From NCBI GenBank assembly GCA_964463485.1, contig CAYXDO010000017.1, positions 1 through 64,000 on the forward strand: DNA of 64,000 nt. Reading direction: 5' to 3'. The DNA comes from CAYXDO01 sp964463485 (GTDB lineage: Bacteria; Myxococcota; Kuafuiibacteriia; Kuafuiibacteriales; Kuafuiibacteriaceae). Shown in pieces: positions 46,284 to 53,663 of this stretch. The stretch's first letter is position 1. Every line of letters starts with the position of its first letter. The notes beneath the pieces are model-generated. The model ran no database searches and was not told the DNA's origin. It saw only the letters and a list, made by a program, of their open reading frames with translations. A program made the translations under genes and the position numbers.

Positions 46284-49147
46284 TGCGCTTCATCGGCGCA
46301 GGCTCGCTTCGCTCGCCGCGGTTCACCGCCGCAGGCTCACTACGTTCGCCGCGGTTCACCGCCGCAGGCTCACTACGTTCGCCGCGGTTCATCGGCCGTT
46401 CGTCGATCGTGTCGCTTCGGCTCGTGCTTTACCGGAAAATTCTCTTGGTCGCGCTGCTGGTGCTCCTCGGGGCGCCTGCGCTCGCCGACACCCGCACGGA
46501 CGCCCGCCGCTACTTCACGCGCGGCATGCAGCTGATTTCGGATGGCCGGTACCGAGAAGGCATCGAGGCGCTCCGAAAGGCCTATGAGATTCGACCGCAC
46601 GCCAACGTGCTCTACAACGTCGGCCGAGCCCAGGCAGCGCTCGGAGAGCTCGGCCCGGCCCTCGAGAGTTTCCGGAGCTACCTCGAGTCCGATCCACCTG
46701 ACGCGGAGTCCATCCGAACCGTGATCGCCGACCTCGAGACACGGCAGCGCCTGCGCGCGCTGGTCGACGAAGGCATGGCCGCGATTCGCGCCGGCCGACA
46801 CGCTCGAGGCATTAGTCTCTTGGAAGCCGCCTACACGGAGCGGCCTCACCCGAATTTGCTCTTCAACATGGCGCGAGCCCTCGACGACGCCGGCGAGTGG
46901 GAGGCGGCACTCGAAAAATATCGAACCTACAAGAGCGCGCGCCCCGCAGACGGCGCGCTGGTGGATCCGAAGATCGCGGCGCTCGAAGCACGACTCAGCG
47001 CCAAACCCAAACCCATCGAACCCGTCGCGCCTCGACCGAACCCCAAGGAGGCGCTCCGGCCAAACTTCGACGACGAAGCCAAACGTTTGGCAGCCAAAGT
47101 CCTGGAGTTGGTCGAGGCCAAAATGTCCGCCATCCGGCCGCCCGCGCCGACGGTGGTCGCGCCAGTGGCTGCGACCTCCAGCGCAGGAGAGTCACTCGAG
47201 GTCGGGCCCGTCCGCGACGAAGCGGGTTACGAGGAAGTCGTCGTGACGGCTTCGCGACGCGCTCAGTCCCCCCTCGACGCTCCGAACGCAGTCACCCTCC
47301 TCACCGACGAAGACATCCGGCTGTCCGGGGCGCGCTCCATCCCCGATCTCCTCCGAAGAGTTCCCGGGATGGACGTCATGCAGATGAGCGCCTCCGACTG
47401 GAACGTGTCGGTGCGAGGATTCAATCGCAGACTCGCCAACAAGACACTGGTCCTCGTCGACGGTCGGACCGTCTACCAAGACTTTCTCGGCGCCATGTTG
47501 TGGAATGGGTTGTCGATCTCTCTGTCCGACATCGACCGGATCGAGGTCGTACGCGGACCCGGCTCCGCGATCTACGGAGCCTATGCGTACACGGGGATCG
47601 TCAACATCATCACCAAGCGCCCCGAAGAGCTCGCGGGGACTCGCGTCCTCGCGGGGATCGGGAGTCACAACTCACTCGAAGTGGAGGGTCAACACGCCGC
47701 TCGGATGGGCAAGGTCTCGGTGCGCGCGAGCGGTGGTTACGTGCGGGGAGACAAGTACGCGCTCGAATTCGATCCGGCCCGCGTCGACTACACCACCAAC
47801 GTCGACGACCCCGCGCTGTCACTCTCGCGAGCTCGCCTCGACGTAACGGCCGAGTATTCGGTCGCCGAAGGCGCTCGACTCTTTTTGGGTGGAGGGATCA
47901 ACGACGGATTTCAGGAGCTCTACGGAGTCTCGGCGATTCGGAATCAGGCGGCGACGGGTCTCTCCTCGAATCTTCGACTGGGATACGAAGGCGAGGCCTT
48001 CTCGATTTTGACGTTTTGGGACCGCGGACGTTTCGAATCCACGCCTCAGTTCTATCGGACCGGCTTGGATGATTTGGGTTCGGAGGTCAGAGCGGACCTG
48101 CTCTCCGTCGAGCCGGTGTTGCGCCCGAGCTTCGAGCTCTTGGGGCGCCACCAGCTCGTCGTCGGCGCTGAGTACCGCCACAAACGCATCGACTGGGACT
48201 ACCTGGACGGACCCCATCGCGAAAACTTTTTCGCGCTGTTCGCCCAAGACGCGTGGTCGGTCTCCGAGAAATGGTCGATCTTGGCCAGCGGCCGGCTCGA
48301 CGCCCACCCCCTGATCGGCCTGCTCGGTTCGCCGCGCGCCGCGTTCATCTACAAGCTCACGAAGGGCCAGGCCCTCCGACTTTCCGCTGGATCGGCGTTT
48401 CGGCAACCCACTCAGGCTGAGAGTTATCTCGATCTATCCGCGTCCTCACCCATCGCCGGCGTCGCGGTCACGCTCGTCGGCAAGGAGGACTTGGAACCCG
48501 AGCGAATCGTGACCGTCGAAGCTGGATATCTGGCTCAAACCGACGTCGGTGAGGTCGAGGCCGTGGTGTACGGAAATCGGGTCGCCGATCTCATCACGCG
48601 TACCCCGCTGATTCCGACTCCGATCGGTCTGGGCTTCGACCCGACGGTCGGCGCGTACGTCGGGGCGCAGTCGTTCTACCAGAACGACGCGCGGGTGTTC
48701 CTAGCGCTCGGCGGCGAAATCTCCGCCACGGTCTACCCGGTGGATGGACTCGATCTCGGCGCGAGCTACGCGCTCCAGTACATCTTCGATGAGGAGACGA
48801 AGTTGCGGTTCACCGACTCACCGATGCACAAGGCCACTCTGTGGGGACAATTCCGGAGCGCTCTGGGGATCGACGCGGGCTTCTCGGTCCACGTGGTCTC
48901 CGATCAGGAATGGATCGAGCCTCAGTTTGACTCTGACGAGCCATCTGGGTTCCGGTCCGATCCGCTCCCCATCCCGGCTTCTTTGGTGGTGATGGGTCGA
49001 GTCGGCTACCGCGTGCCAGGAGACCGCGTGGAGCTCTCCGTGTCGGGCACCAACCTGACGGACTTTGGCGCGAGCCGACACCGCGAGCATCCCTTCGGCA
49101 ACCCGCTCGAAGCTCGCGTGCTCGGTTCCGTGGCCTTGCGTCTATGA
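46280..49147 (+). CDS. TonB-dependent receptor with N-terminal TPR region
   Basis: 955 residues by the longest frame; likely shorter, since the first ~43 residues are encoded by a 33-bp intergenic-type repeat. GTG codons at 46409 or 46424 would give a start just before the signal KILLVALLVLLGAPALA. The mature N-terminus (about 70-230) has TPR-like helices (ALRKAYEIRPHANVLYNVGRAQAAL). Then follow the plug (EEVVVTASRRAQSPLDAPNAVTLL..., 'DRIEVVRGPGSAIYGAYAYTGIVNIIT') and a 22-strand-type barrel ending ...GSVALRL. It probably imports a ligand across the outer membrane. It overlaps the kinase and lipoprotein genes by a few bases. Confidence 0.92.
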   Translation: MMRFIGAGSLRSPRFTAAGSLRSPRFTAAGSLRSPRFIGRSSIVSLRLVLYRKILLVALLVLLGAPALADTRTDARRYFTRGMQLISDGRYREGIEALRKAYEIRPHANVLYNVGRAQAALGELGPALESFRSYLESDPPDAESIRTVIADLETRQRLRALVDEGMAAIRAGRHARGISLLEAAYTERPHPNLLFNMARALDDAGEWEAALEKYRTYKSARPADGALVDPKIAALEARLSAKPKPIEPVAPRPNPKEALRPNFDDEAKRLAAKVLELVEAKMSAIRPPAPTVVAPVAATSSAGESLEVGPVRDEAGYEEVVVTASRRAQSPLDAPNAVTLLTDEDIRLSGARSIPDLLRRVPGMDVMQMSASDWNVSVRGFNRRLANKTLVLVDGRTVYQDFLGAMLWNGLSISLSDIDRIEVVRGPGSAIYGAYAYTGIVNIITKRPEELAGTRVLAGIGSHNSLEVEGQHAARMGKVSVRASGGYVRGDKYALEFDPARVDYTTNVDDPALSLSRARLDVTAEYSVAEGARLFLGGGINDGFQELYGVSAIRNQAATGLSSNLRLGYEGEAFSILTFWDRGRFESTPQFYRTGLDDLGSEVRADLLSVEPVLRPSFELLGRHQLVVGAEYRHKRIDWDYLDGPHRENFFALFAQDAWSVSEKWSILASGRLDAHPLIGLLGSPRAAFIYKLTKGQALRLSAGSAFRQPTQAESYLDLSASSPIAGVAVTLVGKEDLEPERIVTVEAGYLAQTDVGEVEAVVYGNRVADLITRTPLIPTPIGLGFDPTVGAYVGAQSFYQNDARVFLALGGEISATVYPVDGLDLGASYALQYIFDEETKLRFTDSPMHKATLWGQFRSALGIDAGFSVHVVSDQEWIEPQFDSDEPSGFRSDPLPIPASLVVMGRVGYRVPGDRVELSVSGTNLTDFGASRHREHPFGNPLEARVLGSVALRL
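46298..46396. repeat. three 33-bp tandem repeats (GERSEPA-type)
   Basis: Three copies of a 33-bp unit (GCAGGCTC.C..CGTTCGCCGCGG-like, 46298-46330, 46331-46363, 46364-46396) run from the kinase-receptor junction into the receptor ORF. The first and last copies differ at a few bases. The reverse strand reads NRGERSEPA three times. Such units look like mobile or slippage-prone palindromic intergenic repeats more than protein-coding DNA. Confidence 0.85.
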
Positions 49148-50832
49148 GGCTTCGCGCGGGGCTGGGCGCCGCCATTCTGTGCGGCGCGTGCCTGTCCACG
49201 GAGTCCTTCGAGCCCACACCCTCGGCCGGAGAGCTCTGGGCCGCGATGTTCGAGGGCGGTGGCTCTGCGACCATCACGCCCCTCGCGCCCGCAGGTGAAG
49301 CGAGGTTCGGAGCTGCGACGAGCGCGAAGGTCGCAGTCCTGGGTTGGCGGGCGTCGCAGCTGCCGAAGCTCCCGTCCGATTTTCGTGAGTATCCGCTCGA
49401 GGTGGCCACGGCCTGCGCCCCGAAGTTGGCGCCGCCCGAGTTCGTCGAGTTTGTCGTCGGTGCCCCGAGCGAGGTGCCCCGGTTGACCGCTCCGTGGCTC
49501 CACTGCGACCCGCGTCCGGTGGCTTTTCAGGTCTCCTGTCGAAATCAAGCCGAGTCCTGTCCGGTGGACGCGGAGTTCTTCGACGGGTGCAGCGGCTCTG
49601 TCCGCTTCTGCCCAGCTTTTGCGGCTTCGCTGGTCGGTCTCGAGCTCGATGGCGAAGGAAACGCGTGCGGGACTTCGGCGGGAGAGTGCACCTTCGAGCG
49701 AGGCGCCGAGCTCGGGAGAGTGAGCTGCGTTTCGGCCGAGGTGAGTTGTACGGCCGAGCTCTACTCGGTCCCGGAGTCCCCTCCCTTCCAGGTCGTCGAG
49801 CGTCACCGAGTCGCCCCGGAGTCACTTCCGCCTTTTTTCGTCGACGACTGGGACTCCATTCAATTGGAGGGCTTCGTCAGCGCGATGGCCAAGTCGAGAG
49901 AGTCCATACTCTTGGCCACGACCGACCAGCCTCGGCGTCGAGCGGTCAACGGCCCCTGCGCCATGAGCACGTTGCTCGTATTCGAGAGCCCGGAGCTCAC
50001 CGCCACCGCGACGATTCAGGACTGCATCGAGGCGCTCAGCCCCGATCCCCGCGGCCCTGGCTTTCTGACGTTGGGAAGGCAGGTGCTCCGAGCCGTGGAT
50101 GAACGCGGACATCCCACCGGAGAGACCTTGACCCTCCCCATTTCCGAAGGCAGGGGGACGAGAGTCGCGCCGATCTCTCCGACCGAGGTCGTGGTGATGT
50201 TCCGAATGCTCACGTCCATCGAACCGCGCTCGCCTGATTGCATCGGAACACGCGTCTTTCGAGCAGAGTTGGAGACGGGCCGCGTCGAGGAGGTGGAGAT
50301 CGCTCCTGGCGTCGACGATCGATGCCCAAGCCTCCAGCTCCGCCCGTCGGTGCTCGCCGAGTCTTTCGCGCTCGCGTTCCTCGACGACGCGCTGGACTCG
50401 ATCGTGTGGTTCGATCGGCGCGAGAAGAGTGTGCTTCGAACGCGGCTCGATCTGGGATTTGGAGAAGCCATCTCCGCAGGAACCTTCGCGCCTGGTCCGG
50501 AAGGTCGCCTCCTGGTCGCCGCTTTCAACGACCCAGGTCCGCTGGTGCTCGTCGATCGGGTGGACGCGGGGCCGCGATTTCTGAGGTACGAGCGCGGTGG
50601 GCCCGCCACGTCGTTGCTGTCGAGTCCGTTCGAATCGAGCCAGACCTTGCTCGCTGGGTTGTCGAACGGCCGCGCGTTCCTCGGCCGGTTCGACTGGACG
50701 AAGCGGCGGATCCTCACCGGCGAGGTCGAGTTGGGGGTCGGACCGGTGAGTCAGATGGTCGCGGACGAGTCGAGTGTTTGGGCGCTCCTCCCGTGGGCTG
50801 GAGAGCTCGTGCGGGTGGTTCTGAAGCCGTAG
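49144..50832 (+). CDS. lipoprotein of unknown function, third gene of the kinase-receptor operon
   Basis: 562 residues. Signal ending in GAC lipobox (LGAAILCGAC). No enzyme motif is seen. There are about 14 cysteines, several in close pairs (CPVDAEFFDGCSGSVRFC, CGTSAGECTFERG). The C-terminal half shows periodic beta-sheet patterning, perhaps a seven-bladed propeller (GPEGRLLVAAFNDPGPLVLVDRV). It starts at ATG overlapping the receptor stop by 4 bases, so kinase, receptor and lipoprotein form one operon. It may be an accessory binding subunit of the receptor. Confidence 0.85.
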   Translation: MRLRAGLGAAILCGACLSTESFEPTPSAGELWAAMFEGGGSATITPLAPAGEARFGAATSAKVAVLGWRASQLPKLPSDFREYPLEVATACAPKLAPPEFVEFVVGAPSEVPRLTAPWLHCDPRPVAFQVSCRNQAESCPVDAEFFDGCSGSVRFCPAFAASLVGLELDGEGNACGTSAGECTFERGAELGRVSCVSAEVSCTAELYSVPESPPFQVVERHRVAPESLPPFFVDDWDSIQLEGFVSAMAKSRESILLATTDQPRRRAVNGPCAMSTLLVFESPELTATATIQDCIEALSPDPRGPGFLTLGRQVLRAVDERGHPTGETLTLPISEGRGTRVAPISPTEVVVMFRMLTSIEPRSPDCIGTRVFRAELETGRVEEVEIAPGVDDRCPSLQLRPSVLAESFALAFLDDALDSIVWFDRREKSVLRTRLDLGFGEAISAGTFAPGPEGRLLVAAFNDPGPLVLVDRVDAGPRFLRYERGGPATSLLSSPFESSQTLLAGLSNGRAFLGRFDWTKRRILTGEVELGVGPVSQMVADESSVWALLPWAGELVRVVLKP

Positions 50833-50914
50833 CCCGGCCGAAGGAGCGCGGCTGAAGGAGCTGCCTCGGGTTCAGCCAGCTAAAGCTGAATGCTGAGGGC
50901 TGAACGCTTGCGCC

Positions 50915-51604
50915 TTAGGGCTCCAGCCCTGCCGCGCGCAGCTTCGCCAGGAGCTCGTCGGCTCTGCGTTGCGCGTCGTCTCGTTCTCGCCGTGCGTCGT
51001 CTCGTTCTCGCTGCGCGTCAGCTCGCTCGCGCTCCGCCTTGTCTTTGGCCTCCATGAGCTCTGCAAAGGTGAGAAAGCGGACGCCGTCGCGGTCGAAGAT
51101 CTCGAGCTCGTCGCCGAGCTCGAAGCGGATCCCCAGCCGTGGGCTCACGAAGGAGCTTGGATTTTCGACATCCTCCAGTCTTCCTCCTCGTCGCAAGTAC
51201 ACATCGAGGGTGAGTCGGTCCGGGTCGAAGACGTAGTACTCCTCGACCCCGAAGCGCTCGTAGAAGCGGAACTTCTTTTGGAGCTCTCCGAAGCGGTTGC
51301 CGGGCGAGAGGACTTCGAAGACGACGGCGGGCGCGACCCGTGCCTCCTCCCACTGGCGGTATGATCCGCGGTAGCCCTTCGGCCTTCCGAGCGCGACCAT
51401 TACATCCGGAGCCTGCCGTAGCTTGTTGTCGCCTTCGACCGGGTACCACAGGAGGTCCCCGGCAACGAAATCCGGGAAGCGCACGTCGAGGTTCTCCTTG
51501 ATCGTGACGATCCACCGGAACTGGATCGTGTTGTCGGCCATGGGCTGTCCGTCGCTGTCCGGATACTCGACGGGGCGTTCCGTCTCGAGCCTAGGGACGT
51601 GCAT
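50915..51604 (-). CDS. Uma2-family restriction-endonuclease-like protein
   Basis: About 229 residues from MHVPRLET at 51604; a start 15 bp upstream is possible. The Uma2 (DUF820) fold is seen as 'VAGDLLWYPVEGDNKLRQAPDVMVALGR', then 'VAPAVVFEVLSPGNRFGELQKKFRFYERFGVEEYYVFDPD', holding the PD...ExxK-like active site (Asp in APDVMV, Glu in FEVLSP, Lys in KK). The C-terminus is an Arg/Glu/Asp-rich coiled coil from short repeats (RERDDARRERDDAQRRAD). Such proteins are numerous in many genomes and their role is unclear. A surrounding repeat-rich spacer hints at mobility. Confidence 0.88.
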   Translation of the reverse strand: MHVPRLETERPVEYPDSDGQPMADNTIQFRWIVTIKENLDVRFPDFVAGDLLWYPVEGDNKLRQAPDVMVALGRPKGYRGSYRQWEEARVAPAVVFEVLSPGNRFGELQKKFRFYERFGVEEYYVFDPDRLTLDVYLRRGGRLEDVENPSSFVSPRLGIRFELGDELEIFDRDGVRFLTFAELMEAKDKAERERADAQRERDDARRERDDAQRRADELLAKLRAAGLEP

Positions 51605-51723
51605 GAGGGAATGATACACCTTCTCGCTGACCTTGGCGGTGCATCGTCACGGGCACGGTATGAGTTTCGGGTCCTTTTCCAGGGTGGGAGCTCGGGCCGT
51701 AGCCTTTTGTCCGCGAAGCTTAG

Positions 51724-51868
51724 CAGGTCGCTGAAAAAGTCGACTTCTCGGACCGATGCGCTGTGCTTGATCGTCACGGATCAGCAAATTCAAGCGCTTA
51801 CCGGGTGAATCGGGCAAGGGCACGGGCACGGGCACGGCATGAGTTTCGGAGCCTTTTTCAGCGTCCTG
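51724..51868. repeat. MITE-like element with 16-bp inverted ends
   Basis: CAGGTCGCTGAAAAAG at 51724-51739 is matched by CTTTTTCAGCGTCCTG at 51853-51868, its reverse complement with one mismatch. The whole is 145 bp. It is inside the repeat-rich spacer with (GGGCAC)n sequences. It could be a small palindromic or miniature transposable element; no target-site duplication was verified. Confidence 0.45.
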
Positions 51869-51872
51869 TCAG

Positions 51873-51893
51873 GCGCAGGCAAGATGCCTGCGC
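51873..51893. repeat. palindromic hairpin GCGCAGGC-AAGAT-GCCTGCGC
   Basis: A perfect 8-bp inverted repeat with a 5-nt loop, flanked by 'CTCCCAGG'. No T-tract follows on either strand, so it is probably a REP-type element and not a terminator. Confidence 0.7.
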
Positions 51894-51924
51894 TCCCAGG
51901 GGTCTGTGCAATGAAGGGGTCTGG

Positions 51925-53091
51925 TCATCCGAAGCGGACGCTGTAGATCGGGGGCAGGTTGTTGGCGACGGTCACCCAGCTATCTCCGCGATCTTCACTC
52001 ACGTATAGGTTGCCCGTCGTGCTGCCGAAGGCCACCAGATCTCCGCGGCATGCCAGCGCGTGACGATACACGACGTCGTACGCATTTTCCTGAGGAAGTC
52101 CTTTTCGGAGGGGCTCCCAACTCTCGCCGCCGTTCGACGTCCGCGCGACGAACAGCCCGCCGTCGATCGCCATTCGCATCATGTCCGCCTTGCCGGGGAC
52201 CAGAAACGCCGTCTTTCCGTCGCGTGCGTCCACGGCGACCGGAAAGCCGAAGTGGACACCCCGGTCGGGCTGACTCACCTTTCGCCAACTCTCCGCTCCG
52301 TCGCTGCTGTAGAACACACCGGAGTGATTTTGCTGCCAGACGTGCTTTGAATCAGACGCGCAGAGATCGACGTAATGCGGGTCATGCCCCCACTCGGCCG
52401 CCGGATCGGGGAGGTAGTCGTTGGTCATGCCCTTGTTGCGTCCGCTCCAACTCAGGCCTCCGTCCAAGCTCTCGAGCACGCCTGCCGTAGAGATGGCGAC
52501 CAGGATTCGGTTGGGATTTTTTGCGTCGACCTGAATCGAGTGAATGCCCGGAGCAAACTCACCGTCGGAGGCCGGAGTCCCAAACCAATGGGTCTGGCCG
52601 GTCCCTGGCCCCGCGAACAAGTCACCGCCCCGCGAGGCGTGATTCCAGAGGGGTCGGTTGAGCTCAAACGATGTGCCACCGTCCGAGCTGACGAACAAAC
52701 CGCCCGGGATCGTCCCCACGTAGATTTTGCCTCCGGGACCAAAGGCGATCACCCAGAGCTTCAAGAGGGTCGCGGGCTTCACGACCACCGGCCCGGTCTC
52801 CGCGCCAGACTCGTCCGGCATGGGTGGGGCCAAGTATCGTGCGCCCTCTGGATATTTGATCTGAGTGGCGTCGGACCAGGTCTTGCCGTCGTCTACGGAC
52901 CGAGAGAGCTTCGCGCCCCAGTGACCATGCCCGAGCGCGGCCCAAAGCGTCCCCGTCTCGGGATCTCGGACGACGTAGTTGCTCCCGGCTCCGGCGTGCC
53001 CACTCAGCCGAGGCCGGAAGCTCCCGTTGGTCTTGTCGACGATGAAAGTTCCCTTCCGGGTTCCGAGTAGAATTCGATCCTGCACTTTCAA
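51925..53091 (-). CDS. Asp-box (BNR) beta-propeller protein, sialidase-like fold
   Basis: 388 residues, no signal peptide, so probably cytosolic. Six Asp-box-type motifs are visible: SVDDGKTW, SSDGGTSF, SLDGGLSW, SSDGAESW, TSNGGESW and SEDRGDSW, one per blade of a six- or seven-bladed propeller. Such proteins (exo-alpha-sialidase/VPS10-like) often are annotated as glycosyl hydrolases without proof. No sialidase catalytic residues are identified. It is co-directional with a MoaD/ThiS-like gene 10 bp upstream. Confidence 0.9.
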   Translation of the reverse strand: MKVQDRILLGTRKGTFIVDKTNGSFRPRLSGHAGAGSNYVVRDPETGTLWAALGHGHWGAKLSRSVDDGKTWSDATQIKYPEGARYLAPPMPDESGAETGPVVVKPATLLKLWVIAFGPGGKIYVGTIPGGLFVSSDGGTSFELNRPLWNHASRGGDLFAGPGTGQTHWFGTPASDGEFAPGIHSIQVDAKNPNRILVAISTAGVLESLDGGLSWSGRNKGMTNDYLPDPAAEWGHDPHYVDLCASDSKHVWQQNHSGVFYSSDGAESWRKVSQPDRGVHFGFPVAVDARDGKTAFLVPGKADMMRMAIDGGLFVARTSNGGESWEPLRKGLPQENAYDVVYRHALACRGDLVAFGSTTGNLYVSEDRGDSWVTVANNLPPIYSVRFG

Positions 53092-53101
53092 ATCCCTCCG
53101 T

Positions 53102-53380
53102 TCAGCCGCCGCTCAGGGCCTGCATGATATAGATACGCGCATCGGGTCCGATCTTGTCCGAGAGACTCTTGCGGTCGGCCAAGCGCTCCTGTTCGATGAA
53201 GATGTTCACGTGGGTCCGGAGCCGACCGAGCTCGTCACACACGTAGAACGCAAAGCCCGGCACGAGGCGTTCGAGCCCCGCCACGACCTCCGCGACGGTC
53301 GCGGCTTCGATCTGAATCTCGCCCGCAGCGAGCTGCGGAAAGAACGAGTGAAGGTGACGGGTGAGCTCGACCCTCGCCAT
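53102..53380 (-). CDS. MoaD/ThiS-like beta-grasp sulfur-carrier-like protein
   Basis: About 92 residues from MARVEL at 53380; a start 18 bp upstream is possible. A ubiquitin-like beta-grasp pattern is present: LTRHLHSFFPQLA..., 'VAEVVAGLERLVPGFAFYVCDELGRLRTHVNIFIEQERL', ending ...RIYIMQALSGG with the C-terminal GG needed for activation as an acyl-adenylate. Such proteins carry sulfur or are conjugated. The close neighbour is the Asp-box propeller gene, so the pair is probably an operon. The partner enzyme is not in this window. Confidence 0.85.
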   Translation of the reverse strand: MARVELTRHLHSFFPQLAAGEIQIEAATVAEVVAGLERLVPGFAFYVCDELGRLRTHVNIFIEQERLADRKSLSDKIGPDARIYIMQALSGG

Positions 53381-53470
53381 GACCGGAGGCTGCCGCATTT
53401 TGAAGAGTGAGTCTACCCCGCGATGAGGCCGGGGCCAGAGCTTCGTTGTGCTCGCGTCGTGACTCCGCTG

Positions 53471-53568
53471 AAACCACAGAGGGCTCGGAGGGAGGACACG
53501 GAGGACACAGAGAGATTCTCATCCTCCGTGTGCTCTGTGGGCTTCGGCTCGTGTGTCCTCTGTGGTTT
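53471..53568. repeat. inverted repeat 'AAACCACAGAGG ... CCTCTGTGGTTT'
   Basis: Perfect 12-bp arms at 53471-53482 and 53557-53568, with further complementary runs of GGAGGACAC/GTGTCCTC type inside. This Pu/Py-rich palindrome is the kind of common intergenic element seen in many genomes. No gene in it. It could fold into a large hairpin between moaD-like and acnA. Confidence 0.75.
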
Positions 53569-53663
53569 CTCGCCTGCGAATTCGAGACCCTACTCGGGAC
53601 GTCGGGCGGGGCAGGCGTGGTTGAGGACCACCTCGAGGAGCTCAGGGCTCGAGCTTTGAGCCC

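Larger units (their letters stand above)
51620..51924. other. repeat-rich intergenic stretch
   Basis: About 305 bp with no supported gene. It contains two similar segments with (GGGCAC)n hexamers and 'CACGG(T/C)ATGAGTTTCGG' (about 51648-51670 and 51815-51850), a 16-bp imperfect inverted repeat (51724-51739 and 51853-51868), and a strong hairpin (51873-51893). Short frames on both strands lack domains. Confidence 0.65.

Noticed and set aside
51873..51893. Intrinsic terminator for the propeller operon
   Set aside because: The hairpin is strong but no T-tract follows on either strand.
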